Part shown: piece by piece, positions 16,757 through 25,749 of the stretch | How positions within the stretch are numbered: the first letter of the stretch is position 1 | How the letters are laid out: each line of letters opens with the position of its first letter | Source of the DNA: Thermogemmatispora aurantia | Lineage (GTDB): Bacteria; Chloroflexota; Ktedonobacteria; Ktedonobacterales; Ktedonobacteraceae | NCBI RefSeq assembly: GCF_008974285.1 | Contig: NZ_BKZV01000008.1 | Span: 115,103-179,102, forward strand | DNA: 64,000 nt | Reading direction: 5' to 3' | Program-made: the position numbers and the translations under genes | The notes under the pieces: generated by a model | What the model saw: the letters and a program-made list of their open reading frames with translations, nothing else | Databases searched by the model: none | Told to the model about the DNA's origin: nothing

Positions 16757-18895
16757 ATGGCCACTGGTGATTGGTGTCTCTTGCAAAAACCTGAGTTTCT
16801 TCGTGCATTACAAGCTCTCTCTCCCAAAGAGATTCGCCTGGTGATCGAAAAGCTCAATCTTCTTTTGATGGACCCCTATCCCGATGGCCACACGCGCTGT
16901 CAGGTACGCCATATGGGAATACCGGTCTATCGCTTACGTTGCGGGGTTTTTCGCATTTTCTATGCCCTGAAGCGTCCATATATCTATGTACTGGCTCTGC
17001 GCCGGCGCGATCAGGCGACCTACGACGGCGAGCTGGACGCTGCTGTCCCGGATGGGACGGCGGCCCTCGCGCTGGTGGCTGCCGCCGAAGGGGCCGCTAA
17101 GGAGGAGCGGCAGACGGCTGTGCAGCCGGCCCCGGCCTACTGGGAGCGCTGGCTGGCTCCTCAGCCGCCACCCAAGCGCCCACTGCCCGAGCCGATCACG
17201 CCCGAGCTGCTCAGCCGCCTGGGGGTGCCGCCGGCCTTTCATGCTCGCTTGCTGCCCCTGACAACTCAGGAGGACTTGCTGGATTGCCCAGGGGTGCCCG
17301 ATGAGTATCTGCTGCTGATTGATCAACATATGTTTGAGCGGCCCCTGGTCTCGGTGCTCCAGCAGCCTGACTATCTCCTGAGCGATGTCGAGGATCTGCT
17401 GCGTTATCGCCAGGGGGAGCTGGTCGGTTTTTTGCTGCACCTCTCGCCAGAGCAGGAGACCTTTGTGCGGCGTGGCCTGCGCTCGGGTGGGCCAACGTTG
17501 CTCAAGGGGGGACCGGGCACAGGGAAGAGTATGATCGCGCTCTATCGCCTGCGGGCCGTCCAGGAGGAGCTGCGCCGTCAGGGACGAGAGGAGGCGCGCC
17601 TGCTGTTTACCACCTATACGAATGCTCTGGTGCGTTCATGTGAGCAGCTACTGCGTCAGCTGCCGGGGGTGGATCTGCGCTGTGTGGAAGTACAGACAGC
17701 TGATCGTCTGATCTTTCAGCTACTCAGCAGTCTGGGGGAGCCTCCCAGGCCGCTGACGCTCCAGGAGGAGCGGCAGCTCTTTGCGCAGGCCCTGGAGACG
17801 GTGCGCTTCACGGGGTCGCTGACCCAGCAGCGAGCGCAGCGTCAGGCGCTCTCTCAGCTCGGGGCGGAGTACCTGCGACGCGAGCTGACGCAGGTCATTC
17901 TGGCCCGCCGGATCTCTTCGCTGGAGACCTACTTGCAGGCGCCGCGCCCGGGCCGGAGGGTGGCTCTTTCGCCGTTGCAGCGCCGGGCTGTGTGGGCGCT
18001 CTATGAGACCTTCGAGGCTCTGGTGCGTCAGCTGGGCAAGGAGACCTGGCAGCAGGTGCGGGTCCGTGCGGCGGAGTGGGCCGCGGCTGGACGGCTCCCG
18101 CCTTGCTACGATGCGGTGCTGATCGATGAGGCTCAGGATCTTGATCCCGCGGCTCTGCGCCTGCTGGTGCTGCTCTGTCGCGATCCGCGGCTGCTCTTCA
18201 TTACAGCGGATGCGAATCAATCGATCTATGGCAGCAGCTTTGCCTGGACGGAGGTCCATGAGTTGCTGCGCTTTCGCGGGCGTACCTCGGTCTTGACGAT
18301 CAATTATCGCTCGACGCGCGAGATCGCCGAGGCAGCCCGGGCCTATTTGCAGGCCCAGGAGGCTGGCGAGTTGGAGAGGGAGTCGGGCGAGCGGCGCTAT
18401 GTGCATAGCGGGCCGATGCCGGCCCTGCGACGCGTGGCTTCACGGGCTGAGGAGGTCGATCTCTTGCGGCGCTTCCTGCCGGCGGCGGCCCACGAGCTGC
18501 GGCTGGGGATTGGGGCCTGCGCAGTGCTGACGCCGACGGTGCAGGCCGGTCGGCTGCTGGCGGCGGATCTGCAAGCCCAGGGCCTGCCTGCCCGTTTTAT
18601 GCGCAGTCATGAGCTGGACCTGGAGGCGGCGGGGGTGAAGGTGCTGACCCTGCAGTCGGCGAAGGGCCTGGAGTTTCCGGTGGTGGCCCTGGCAGGCTTC
18701 ACTGATGGAAGCTGGCCGCGCAGCTCGCTGTCGGCCTTGAACGCCGAGGAGCAGAGCGAGCTGCAGGCCATCGATCGGCGGACCCTCTTTGTGGGGATGA
18801 CACGAGCGATGCGGGCCTTGCTGGTGGTGGTGCCTTCGGAGGCGTCTTCACCTTTGCTGGAGGGCTTCGATGCCACCTCGTGGAACCTGGCCTGA
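16757..18895 (+). CDS. RelE/ParE-like domain fused to UvrD/Rep-type helicase
   Basis: The 712-residue protein has two parts. Residues about 5-90 read as a RelE/ParE-fold domain: an alpha-helical start (FLRALQALSPKEIRLVIEKL), a PYPDGH turn, then beta strands VYRLRCGVFRIFYALKR and YIYVLALRRRDQATY. After a Pro/Ala-rich linker and an alpha-helical segment comes a superfamily 1 helicase: Walker A GGPGTGKS (about 251-258), Walker B LIDEAQDLDP, motif III FITADANQSIYG, motif IV INYRSTREI, motif V LTLQSAKGLEFPVVAL and motif VI FVGMTRAM. It is probably a DNA-processing enzyme. Whether the RelE-like part cuts mRNA, or only binds nucleic acid or ribosomes, cannot be told. No antitoxin-like gene adjoins it. 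ATG 16757 has GGAGGG seven bases upstream. Confidence 0.85.
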   Translation: MATGDWCLLQKPEFLRALQALSPKEIRLVIEKLNLLLMDPYPDGHTRCQVRHMGIPVYRLRCGVFRIFYALKRPYIYVLALRRRDQATYDGELDAAVPDGTAALALVAAAEGAAKEERQTAVQPAPAYWERWLAPQPPPKRPLPEPITPELLSRLGVPPAFHARLLPLTTQEDLLDCPGVPDEYLLLIDQHMFERPLVSVLQQPDYLLSDVEDLLRYRQGELVGFLLHLSPEQETFVRRGLRSGGPTLLKGGPGTGKSMIALYRLRAVQEELRRQGREEARLLFTTYTNALVRSCEQLLRQLPGVDLRCVEVQTADRLIFQLLSSLGEPPRPLTLQEERQLFAQALETVRFTGSLTQQRAQRQALSQLGAEYLRRELTQVILARRISSLETYLQAPRPGRRVALSPLQRRAVWALYETFEALVRQLGKETWQQVRVRAAEWAAAGRLPPCYDAVLIDEAQDLDPAALRLLVLLCRDPRLLFITADANQSIYGSSFAWTEVHELLRFRGRTSVLTINYRSTREIAEAARAYLQAQEAGELERESGERRYVHSGPMPALRRVASRAEEVDLLRRFLPAAAHELRLGIGACAVLTPTVQAGRLLAADLQAQGLPARFMRSHELDLEAAGVKVLTLQSAKGLEFPVVALAGFTDGSWPRSSLSALNAEEQSELQAIDRRTLFVGMTRAMRALLVVVPSEASSPLLEGFDATSWNLA

Positions 18896-18955
18896 GCCTG
18901 CACGGGGCCTGCGTCTGGCCCCGTGAGAAGACGACAAGTCGGCCCGGGGCGGCGG

Positions 18956-18984
18956 TTGCTGTATGGCGGGCAGTGTACTACAAT
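18956..18984 (+). promoter_or_regulatory. Promoter for the endonuclease III-like gene
   Basis: TTGCTG (18956-18961), 17 bases, TACAAT (18979-18984). Transcription would begin near 18991, which argues against the upstream ATG at 18963 and supports ATG 19059. Confidence 0.5.
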
Positions 18985-19058
18985 ACAACGAAAGACAGCC
19001 TGGTCTCGCTGTGGAGGGACGGCTGTCGGTAGTCTCCTGGAAGTGGGTTTCTCTGAAA

Positions 19059-19880
19059 ATGATGTTGCCTGATGCGGTTGTTCCGGAATCGCAGCCTGCC
19101 CATGACGAGGGGCAGCCACCGGCGCACCTGGCGCGTGTCTACCAGCGGCTCCTGGAGGTCTATGGTGAGCCTGGCTGGCGGCCCTCTGGTGAACCGTTGG
19201 GGGAGCTGGTGGCAACGATTCTGTCGCAGCATACCTCGGATGCTAATTCGGAGCGGGCCTACAGGCAGTTGCGGGCCGCTTTCCCCTCGTGGGAGGAGCT
19301 GCTTGCTGTCCCGAGTGAACACGTGGCGGCGGTCATTCGCTGTGGCGGTTTGGCCAATCTGAAGGCGCGCCGCATTCAGGAGGTGCTGGCTGAGCTGATG
19401 CGCCGGCAGAAGGCTCAGATCCCACCCTCGCCGGCGGCGACTGAGACGGAGGGGGTGGAGGCTTTCCTGGCCGCCGAGCTGCAGCGCCGCCAGCCGTTGG
19501 AGGCCTGGGAGTATTTACAGCAGCTGCCGGGCGTGGGACCAAAGACGGCGGCCTGCGTGCTGTTGTTCGCCTTGGGCTGGCCGGTGATGCCGGTCGATAC
19601 GCATGTGCATCGGGTGGCGCGTCGCCTGGGCTTGCTCGGGCCGAAGGTAAGCGCCGAGCAGGCCCATCTGCTTCTGGCTCAGATGACCCCACCGGCCTGG
19701 GTCTATCCCCTGCATGTCAATCTGATTCGCCACGGACGGCGCGTCTGCCTGGCCCAGCGCCCGCGCTGTCCTGGCTGCCCTTTGCTGAACGAGTGCCGCT
19801 ATGCAGGCGGCCTGGTCGCCGAAGAGGAGACGGGGTCCGAGCAGGTCGCTGCCGATCCTTCTTCGGCGGAGGATCGCTAG
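19059..19880 (+). CDS. nth: Endonuclease III-like DNA glycosylase/AP lyase
   Basis: The 273-residue protein contains ILSQHTSDANSERAYRQL, the helix-hairpin-helix LPGVGPKTAACVLLFAL with its catalytic lysine, and the aspartate in MPVDTHVHRVARRL. A C-x6-C-x2-C-x5-C cluster (CLAQRPRCPGCPLLNEC) near the C-terminus binds 4Fe-4S. The expected role is removal of oxidised pyrimidines and incision of abasic sites in base excision repair. It has about 55 more residues than E. coli Nth, in an N-terminal tail, a Pro-containing insertion after AELMRRQK and an acidic C-terminal tail. The HhH-GPD family has close relatives with other base preferences, so the symbol is tentative. The upstream ATG at 18963 is rejected because it lies in the predicted promoter. 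Confidence 0.85.
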   Translation: MMLPDAVVPESQPAHDEGQPPAHLARVYQRLLEVYGEPGWRPSGEPLGELVATILSQHTSDANSERAYRQLRAAFPSWEELLAVPSEHVAAVIRCGGLANLKARRIQEVLAELMRRQKAQIPPSPAATETEGVEAFLAAELQRRQPLEAWEYLQQLPGVGPKTAACVLLFALGWPVMPVDTHVHRVARRLGLLGPKVSAEQAHLLLAQMTPPAWVYPLHVNLIRHGRRVCLAQRPRCPGCPLLNECRYAGGLVAEEETGSEQVAADPSSAEDR

Positions 19881-20003
19881 CGAGTGCTTCAGGCTGCCGA
19901 TGCCCTCCGACTTGGGCTTCGACTGGTCGAGGGAGGGGCGCAGCCGGGGGAGCGCAACACCGGCCCGCGCTGATAGCTGGATTCTATTTCAAGGAGCGAA
20001 CTG

Positions 20004-22415
20004 ATGGCGTCAGGCCAGGACTGGAGCCAGATTATTCATCAGAGCGAGAGCGAGCGCTTTGTGGGACGCGAACAGGAGCTGGCGCTCTTTCTGGAGGAGC
20101 TACGTCGCGAGCCGCCGCGCACGCTCATCTTTTATCTCACGGGCCAGGCCGGCGTTGGCAAGACGACGCTGCTGCGGCGCTTCCAGGCTCTGGCCCGTGA
20201 GCTGGGTTTTCTGGTCGCCGAGTGCGACGAGCGCCAGCGCGATGTGTTGGCCGTCTTAGGTCATCTGGCGGCCCAGTTCGACCAGCGCGGTTTGCGCTTC
20301 AAGGCTTTTGAGGAGCGCCATCGCCTCTACTACCAGCGTCTGCATGAGATTGAGTCTGATCCCCAGGCGCCGCGTGGCCAGGGGGGCCTGTCGGTGCGTA
20401 TGCTGCTGCGCCTGGCCTTTGTGGCCGGCGAGATGCTACCGGTGGTTGGCCCCGCCTTTTCCTATCTGTCGCTGGAGGAGGTCGAGGAGCTGGCCAGCGA
20501 GTGGGGACGCTATCTGCTGCGTAAGCTGGGCAATCGTGAGGAGATCGAGCTGCTGCGCGATCCGGAGGAGGTTCTGAGCCAGCTCTTTTTCGCCGATCTC
20601 AATCGGGTGGCCGAGCGCTGGCCGGTGCTGCTCTGTCTCGATAATCTGGAGGCGACGCGCTCGACCCTCTTCTGGTGGCTGCTGCGTCTCCCCGAGTATA
20701 GGCCGTCAGGGCGTATCCGCCTGGTGCTGGCCGGGCGTGATCTGCTGGATAACGAGTGGGGCGTCTTGCGCGGAGTGACGCGCGTGATTCGCCTGGATGT
20801 CTTCACAGAGGAGGAGGCCGACGCTTTTCTGGATCTCTACCATGTGCGCGATCCGCTGCGGCGTCAGGAGATCATCGAGGTCTCGGGCCGACTGCCAGTC
20901 CTGATGAGCTGGCTGGCGGCGCCGCGTGAGGGTGGGGGGGCTTCCTATGCGGTGCTGCCTGCGGGGGATATGGTGGAGCGTTTTCTGCGCTGGGTGCATG
21001 ATCCAGTCCTGCGGGAGGCGGCCCTGTTGGGAGCGCTGCCACGGGTGCTCAATCGCGATGTGCTGGCCTGCCTGCTGCGCTGCGCCCTGGGTGAGCAGGC
21101 TCCCCATGTAGAGCGAGTCTTTAGTTGGTTGATTGCGCTCCCGTTTGCCAGCGAGCGCGGCGAGGGTTGGCGCTACCATTCGGTGGTTCGACGCATGATG
21201 CTGGAGTATCTGCGCCGCCGCAGTCCGGTCGGCTATCGCGAACTACAGGATTGCCTGGCGGCCTTCTACCGCCAGCAGCTGGATGCGCTCTACACCCCTG
21301 GCCAGGAGCACTGGCAGGCGGCTCGCTGGCAGGAGGGGACGCTCAACATCCTCTATCATGGGCTGCTGGCCGACCTCCACAGCGGCTGGAACGCGCTGCT
21401 GAGCTGCTTTATGCTGGCGCTCTACCAGGAGCGCCGCTTTGCAACCCGCTTGGTGGAACTGGCCGCCCTGGAGGAGGTCCGCCGCACGCTGGAGCGTGAG
21501 CAGCGCGAGCTGTTGGAGCTGCTGCAGGCCGGGCTGCGGGCAATGGAGGAAGGCGATTGGGCAACGGGTTTGCGCCTCTTTGATCGGCTCTGCCAGATCG
21601 CCGAGCTGCCGCCACGGGCGCGAGCTGCCGCCTTCTTCTTCCGGGGGCGTGTGCAGCGCTATCGCCAGGCCTATACGGAGGCGCTCGCCGATCTCAGCCA
21701 GGCCATTGCGCTGGATGAGACGAATCTGTGGGCCTTTGTAGAGCGGTCGCGTGTCTTGCGCCGCCTGCGCCGCTACGCTGAGGCGCTGGAGGATCTGACG
21801 CGGGTGGTGACGCTCAATCCGTTTGATGCGCGTTCCTGGGCCAGTCGCGGCCAGGTCTATACCCGCCTGGGACGCTATGAGGAGGCACTGCAGGATTTTG
21901 AGCGCGCGCTCGCTCTGGACGAGGGCTATGTCTGGGCCCTGGTGCATCGGGCTGAGGTCTGTCGCCTGCGTGGCGCTTATGATCAGGCGCTGGCCGATCT
22001 GGAGCGAGCCTTAGCGATCAGCCCGCACGAGGCGCGGGCCTGGGGTGAGCGCGGTGAGGTCTGTCGCCTGTTGGGCCGCTACGAGGAAGCGCTGACCTGC
22101 CTTGATCAGGCTCTGGCTCTGCGATCAGACTATGCCTGGGCGTTGGCCTGCCGCGGCCAGGTTCTGGCTGCCCTCGGGCGTCGTCAGGAGGCCCTGACCG
22201 ATCTGGAACGGGCGCTGACGCTGGATGCGACGCTGGAACAGGCGGCCCAGGCCCGGACGGCCTTGCTGGCCGGGGAAGAGGCGCCTGCTATCTCGGCTAC
22301 TGTCACTCAGAGACTGGATACGGCTCCCACGCAGCCGCTGCCGCCGATGGAGGAGAGGTCACAGACGCGCTCGACGGGCGAGGAGGAGGCTCCCGCCGGG
22401 CCGTCATCTGCCTGA
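20004..22415 (+). CDS. STAND-like AAA ATPase with C-terminal TPR repeats
   Basis: The 803-residue protein starts with FVGREQELALFLEEL, the entry segment of many STAND/NB-ARC-type ATPases. Walker A GQAGVGKTTLLRRF (about residues 47-60) and a Walker B-like VLLCLDNLEA follow, then LVLAGRDLL and a winged-helix-like region. From about residue 520 to 760 there are six to seven tetratricopeptide repeats (for example YEEALQDFERALALDEGYVW). A Ser/Thr/Glu-rich tail ends the protein. No transmembrane segment or recognisable effector domain is seen. Such proteins are signal-transduction switches, and some related STAND proteins act in phage defence; nothing here proves that role. AAGGAG precedes ATG 20004. 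It is transcribed towards the convergent MutS-like gene, 44 bases away. Confidence 0.8.
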   Translation: MASGQDWSQIIHQSESERFVGREQELALFLEELRREPPRTLIFYLTGQAGVGKTTLLRRFQALARELGFLVAECDERQRDVLAVLGHLAAQFDQRGLRFKAFEERHRLYYQRLHEIESDPQAPRGQGGLSVRMLLRLAFVAGEMLPVVGPAFSYLSLEEVEELASEWGRYLLRKLGNREEIELLRDPEEVLSQLFFADLNRVAERWPVLLCLDNLEATRSTLFWWLLRLPEYRPSGRIRLVLAGRDLLDNEWGVLRGVTRVIRLDVFTEEEADAFLDLYHVRDPLRRQEIIEVSGRLPVLMSWLAAPREGGGASYAVLPAGDMVERFLRWVHDPVLREAALLGALPRVLNRDVLACLLRCALGEQAPHVERVFSWLIALPFASERGEGWRYHSVVRRMMLEYLRRRSPVGYRELQDCLAAFYRQQLDALYTPGQEHWQAARWQEGTLNILYHGLLADLHSGWNALLSCFMLALYQERRFATRLVELAALEEVRRTLEREQRELLELLQAGLRAMEEGDWATGLRLFDRLCQIAELPPRARAAAFFFRGRVQRYRQAYTEALADLSQAIALDETNLWAFVERSRVLRRLRRYAEALEDLTRVVTLNPFDARSWASRGQVYTRLGRYEEALQDFERALALDEGYVWALVHRAEVCRLRGAYDQALADLERALAISPHEARAWGERGEVCRLLGRYEEALTCLDQALALRSDYAWALACRGQVLAALGRRQEALTDLERALTLDATLEQAAQARTALLAGEEAPAISATVTQRLDTAPTQPLPPMEERSQTRSTGEEEAPAGPSSA

Positions 22416-22459
22416 GCGAGCGCGCGCTGCCCTGCTCCTGTATGGGGGCGCGTCCCGGC

Positions 22460-24400
22460 TCAGGAGGCCTCGGTTTTATCGGCGGATCGCTGGGTGGCTG
22501 CCTGCTCGCCGTCGTTCTGGTCGCTCTCCGTCTCTGGCACTGGCAGCCCAAGCAGGCGCATGATCTTGAGGGCGTTGGTGGTGGGGCAGGGACCGGGCCG
22601 CAGGCGGTAGTCAAAGATCATCTCTCCATCACGCACTTCCTCGCGAAAGTGATAGTTGTTGATCCCCGCTATTTCTTGGGCGAGCTGGGTCAGGTCGAGA
22701 TCATGGGTGGCCACCAGGCCAGCGCAGCGCCGGCCCGTGGTGGCGAGGGCACGCAGGTAGGCCCGGCTGCCAATGCGCCGCTCGCGGTTGTTGGTGCCGC
22801 GGAAGATTTCGTCGATCAGAAAGAGCAGGGGCGCCGGAGACGGACGTTCGGCTGTGTCCAGTAGGGCGCGCAGGCGGCGCACCTCGGCGTAGAAGTAGGA
22901 GTAGCCTTCGGTCAGGGCGTCGCTGATGCGGCTGCAGGCGAAGAGGCGCAGGGGCGTCAGGCGCAGACGGACGGCGTCGACAGGGGCGCCAGCGTTGGCC
23001 AGGACCAGGTTAATGCCGACGGTGCGTAGGAAGGTGCTTTTGCCGGCCATGTTGGAGCCGGTGATGATGGCGATGCTCCCGATCTGGCGCAGGGTGAAGT
23101 CGTTGACGACTTTGCTGGCGGGCGGCAGCAGGGGATGGCCCAGGCCCTGGCCTTCGTAGAGGAAGGGCGTCCCGGCTTCGGCGGGCGGGATGAACTCAGG
23201 CAGATGGTAGTCGGGGTTGAGGTCGGCAAAGGTGGCCAGGGAGCAGAGCGCCTCTAGCTCAAACCAGGTCTCTAGCCAGCGTGGCAGGTGCCGCAGCAGG
23301 CGGGCTTTCCAGGCTTCCAGACGCAGGGCAATGATGAATTCCCAGGGGGTGACGAGATGGAGCAGCAGGGTCAGGAGCAGGTTCTGGCCAAAGGAGGCCA
23401 GGCTGAGCAGGAGCGAGAGACGATGCAGGGCCTGGGCCGGGCTGAACTGGGGGCTTTCGCTCGGGCTGAAGGGGTGGCAAAGCTGCTGTAGGTGAGGCTG
23501 CTGTGGGAAGCGACGCCGTTCGAGGTAGGCGAAGATGGCGCTGAGCTGGGCGCAGGCTCTCTGCAGCTCAAAGGCTTCGTCGAAGAGGTCGCCGGTATCG
23601 CCGCGTCGCAGCAGGAAGAAAAGGATGCTCAGGGCGGCGCCGAGCAGCCACCAGGGCGGCAGGTGGAGGGTGAGCTGCCCGGCCAGGAGCAGCAGGGTGA
23701 GCAGGTTGAGGCTGCCCATGAGGGTGAGGTCCTGCCTGAGCCGCTCTTTGGGCGACTCTTGCCGGAGCTGACGCAGAAGCTGGCTGCCGCGCGCGAGGCC
23801 GCTGGCTCCGCCGGCAAGGTGGGCCTCGATCTGGAGCCGGTTGCGGAAGAGACGCAGAGGGGTCAGCTCGCCAACCAGGGCTTGCCGGCGCTGGATGGTG
23901 GCCAGGTCGGGAGCTTCCTCGAGGAGCCAGCTCTTGAGTAGCAAGGCTCCCTCGCGGGTGATGGCGGTGTTGAGGAGACGGTGGAGCGAGCGCGGCCCGC
24001 TGATGTCGAGGTCGAGGTCGAAGGGATGGGTGGCATCGCTGTCGTAGAGGTCGCGCCCGCCGGGGAGAGGAGCGATGGCCTGCCAGTCGACGAGCAGGCG
24101 CGCTTGCTGGTCGTGGAGCAGGCGCGAGAGGAGCCGCAGGCGGCTGAGGTGGCTTTCGAGGCGCCGGTGCTGGGCGACAAGGAAGCTGAAGAGGATCAGG
24201 CCAAGGGCGAAGCTGAGGAGACCGAGCCACCAGCGCAGAGCCAGGCCGAGGGCGAGGCCGCTGATCAGACCAGCGGCGAAGACGAAGACGCGCAGCCATG
24301 AGTAGCGATTGCTGCGCGCGTCCAGGTGGGTAATGCGCCGCTGCAGGCGCTCCTCGTGTCGCTGCAGCGCCCGCAGACGGGCGGCTTTGTCGGGATGCAT
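22460..24400 (-). CDS. Membrane-associated MutS-family ATPase
   Basis: The 646-residue protein has two hydrophobic segments near the N-terminus (about residues 30-75), then the MutS core/lever region and a C-terminal MutS ATPase. Landmarks are Walker A ITGSNMAGKSTFLRTVG, the FAEVRRL-type signature (YSYFYAEVRRLRALL), Walker B LFLIDEIFRGTNNRER and the ATHDLDL switch. The mismatch-recognition and connector domains of true MutS are absent, as is the Smr domain of MutS2. This is therefore one of the short MutS-like families of unknown role. The predicted membrane anchor makes canonical mismatch repair unlikely. AGGAG lies about ten bases before the ATG at 24400. Confidence 0.85.
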   Translation of the reverse strand: MHPDKAARLRALQRHEERLQRRITHLDARSNRYSWLRVFVFAAGLISGLALGLALRWWLGLLSFALGLILFSFLVAQHRRLESHLSRLRLLSRLLHDQQARLLVDWQAIAPLPGGRDLYDSDATHPFDLDLDISGPRSLHRLLNTAITREGALLLKSWLLEEAPDLATIQRRQALVGELTPLRLFRNRLQIEAHLAGGASGLARGSQLLRQLRQESPKERLRQDLTLMGSLNLLTLLLLAGQLTLHLPPWWLLGAALSILFFLLRRGDTGDLFDEAFELQRACAQLSAIFAYLERRRFPQQPHLQQLCHPFSPSESPQFSPAQALHRLSLLLSLASFGQNLLLTLLLHLVTPWEFIIALRLEAWKARLLRHLPRWLETWFELEALCSLATFADLNPDYHLPEFIPPAEAGTPFLYEGQGLGHPLLPPASKVVNDFTLRQIGSIAIITGSNMAGKSTFLRTVGINLVLANAGAPVDAVRLRLTPLRLFACSRISDALTEGYSYFYAEVRRLRALLDTAERPSPAPLLFLIDEIFRGTNNRERRIGSRAYLRALATTGRRCAGLVATHDLDLTQLAQEIAGINNYHFREEVRDGEMIFDYRLRPGPCPTTNALKIMRLLGLPVPETESDQNDGEQAATQRSADKTEAS

Positions 24401-24885
24401 GGGCGATGCTCCTCTCTATCTGTCAGGGTTGTGGTGCCGCGGACTCGACCTCGACGCGCGCCGTGGGCCGGGCCAGGCCAGGTCAGACAGAGGTGGCTGG
24501 CTGGCTCGGGACCGGCGGGCGTGGGTCGGTGCAGGGGAGGGGAGGCGCGCCGCGGCCGTGGGTCAGCCTGGGCGCGCTTCCCGTTTGATCAGATGATAGC
24601 GCGTCTGGCAAGAGGAGCATAGGGGGAAACCACCTGGGAGGGCTGGGGAGGGCCGGGCCGAGTCGGGCGGAGGGAGTGCGTTGCCAGAGGGGCGGGCTGG
24701 CTGAGAAAGAGATCCCTGTCCTCGCTCAAGGGCAGGGATCTCAGCAACGAAGAGAGGAGGCCGGGAGGTTGTTCGTTCGCCAGGAACGCGCTGCAAGGGG
24801 CGGGCGTCCCTGCCCAACCTGTTGAGCTGTGGTTGCTGGCCCTCCCGTTTGCTTAGGGCCGGGTATCAGGGCAGGGCGGGCCTGA
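24401..24885. other. Intergenic, no gene recognised
   Basis: Very G+C-rich. Long frames here on both strands lack any family resemblance. It contains the hairpin at 24709-24742 listed separately. Confidence 0.4.
24709..24742 (-). terminator. Probable terminator of the prim-pol-like gene
   Basis: GAGATCCCTG (24709-24718) and its exact complement (24733-24742) form a 10-bp stem with a 14-base loop. Read on the minus strand the stem is followed by TTTCTC. It lies about 140 bases beyond the stop at 24886. Confidence 0.5.
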
Positions 24886-25197
24886 CTATGGCCCGCTGGT
24901 GCCGGGAATAGGAAGAAGGGTCTCGCGGCCATCGCGGTCTGTGATGACGACGCCAATGCCCGCCCGCGGAGCCAGGCGCCACCAGTGACGGATCTCTTCT
25001 TCATCGGTGGTGGCACAGGCCAGCGTGGGGACACGTGGGTGTGGCGCGCTGCAGCTCGGGCGCTCGCAGGCACAGCGCCCGTCGGGAAGACGCTCGTAGA
25101 GGGGCACGACGCGCCAGCCGTGCCGCGCGTAGGACAGGGCGTAATCCAGTAAGCGGCTCCTGTCGATGACGACGTGTCGTTCCAGGTAGGTCGCCAT
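24886..25197 (-). CDS. Truncated prim-pol (bifunctional primase/polymerase)-like protein
   Basis: The 103-residue protein resembles only the N-terminal third of bifunctional DNA primase/polymerase domains: LLDYALSYARHGWRVVPLYE, a Cys-containing segment CACERPSCSAPHPRVPT, then ATTDEEEIRHWW and AGIGVVIT. In full-length proteins the Asp-containing catalytic strand follows directly after GIGV. Here the protein ends 19 residues later without it. ATG 25197 is chosen over 25278 because AAAGGAG lies eight to ten bases upstream. It may be a gene remnant that is still translated or a small DNA-binding derivative; it should not polymerise on its own. Prim-pol genes belong to mobile elements, so its position 720 bases from a CRISPR array may mark an old integration. 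Confidence 0.65.
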   Translation of the reverse strand: MATYLERHVVIDRSRLLDYALSYARHGWRVVPLYERLPDGRCACERPSCSAPHPRVPTLACATTDEEEIRHWWRLAPRAGIGVVITDRDGRETLLPIPGTSGP

Positions 25198-25416
25198 TGG
25201 CCGGCTCCTTTGCTCGGGCGAGGCAATCAGCCAGTCTGTCAAACCAACATACGAGACGATGATCAGATTAAGACCCACGTGTGGGTTACTCTGTCTCTTC
25301 TCTGCTCCTTCCTTTCGGTTCGCTCAGGCTGTCTTCCTGCGGGAGGAGAGACCGCCCGCTGGCGTGGCGCTCGCTACCCCGCTGACCGCCCGCCCGGGCT
25401 TCCCCGTCCCGTCCCA

Positions 25417-25459
25417 CACCGGCCTCTCCGGCGGAGCCCCCACTCCGCCGGAGCCGGTG
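25417..25459. other. Very stable composite hairpin
   Basis: CTCCGGCGGAG (25426-25436) pairs perfectly with 25443-25453 across six bases, and CACCGG/CCGGTG (25417-25422, 25454-25459) extends the stem outward. There is no T-run on either side, so a simple intrinsic terminator is unlikely. Confidence 0.6.
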
Positions 25460-25668
25460 GGTGCAGCCTTCCAGTAACCAGAAGGATTACTTATATTGTA
25501 CGTGATGCTCCAAATATATGTTTGTCGATATATGGCCGCTGCTGATAGTGCTGCTCGCTGGCTGACAACCTGGGAGGCACTGGTTGTGGAAGGGTGCACT
25601 GGGGCAATCTTCGGCTCATGTGGCCCTTGTGCGGGGCCGCTTCGAAACCCGGCGAGTGCTCCCGGGAA

Positions 25669-25691
25669 ATGCGGTCAGATTCTGACCGCAT
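25669..25691. promoter_or_regulatory. Perfect 11-1-11 palindrome
   Basis: ATGCGGTCAGA, one T, TCTGACCGCAT. It looks like a dimeric repressor site or a short hairpin, 230 bases before the CRISPR array. No regulator can be assigned. Confidence 0.5.
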
Positions 25692-25749
25692 TGACCTCTG
25701 GACGTGGAGCTTCTGCCTGTGGTATACTCGAAAATGCGATGCTGCCTCT

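Noticed and set aside
24741..25226. 161-codon minus-strand frame over the prim-pol-like gene
   Set aside because: It is the same DNA in another frame; only the 24886-25197 frame shows the prim-pol pattern and a ribosome binding site.
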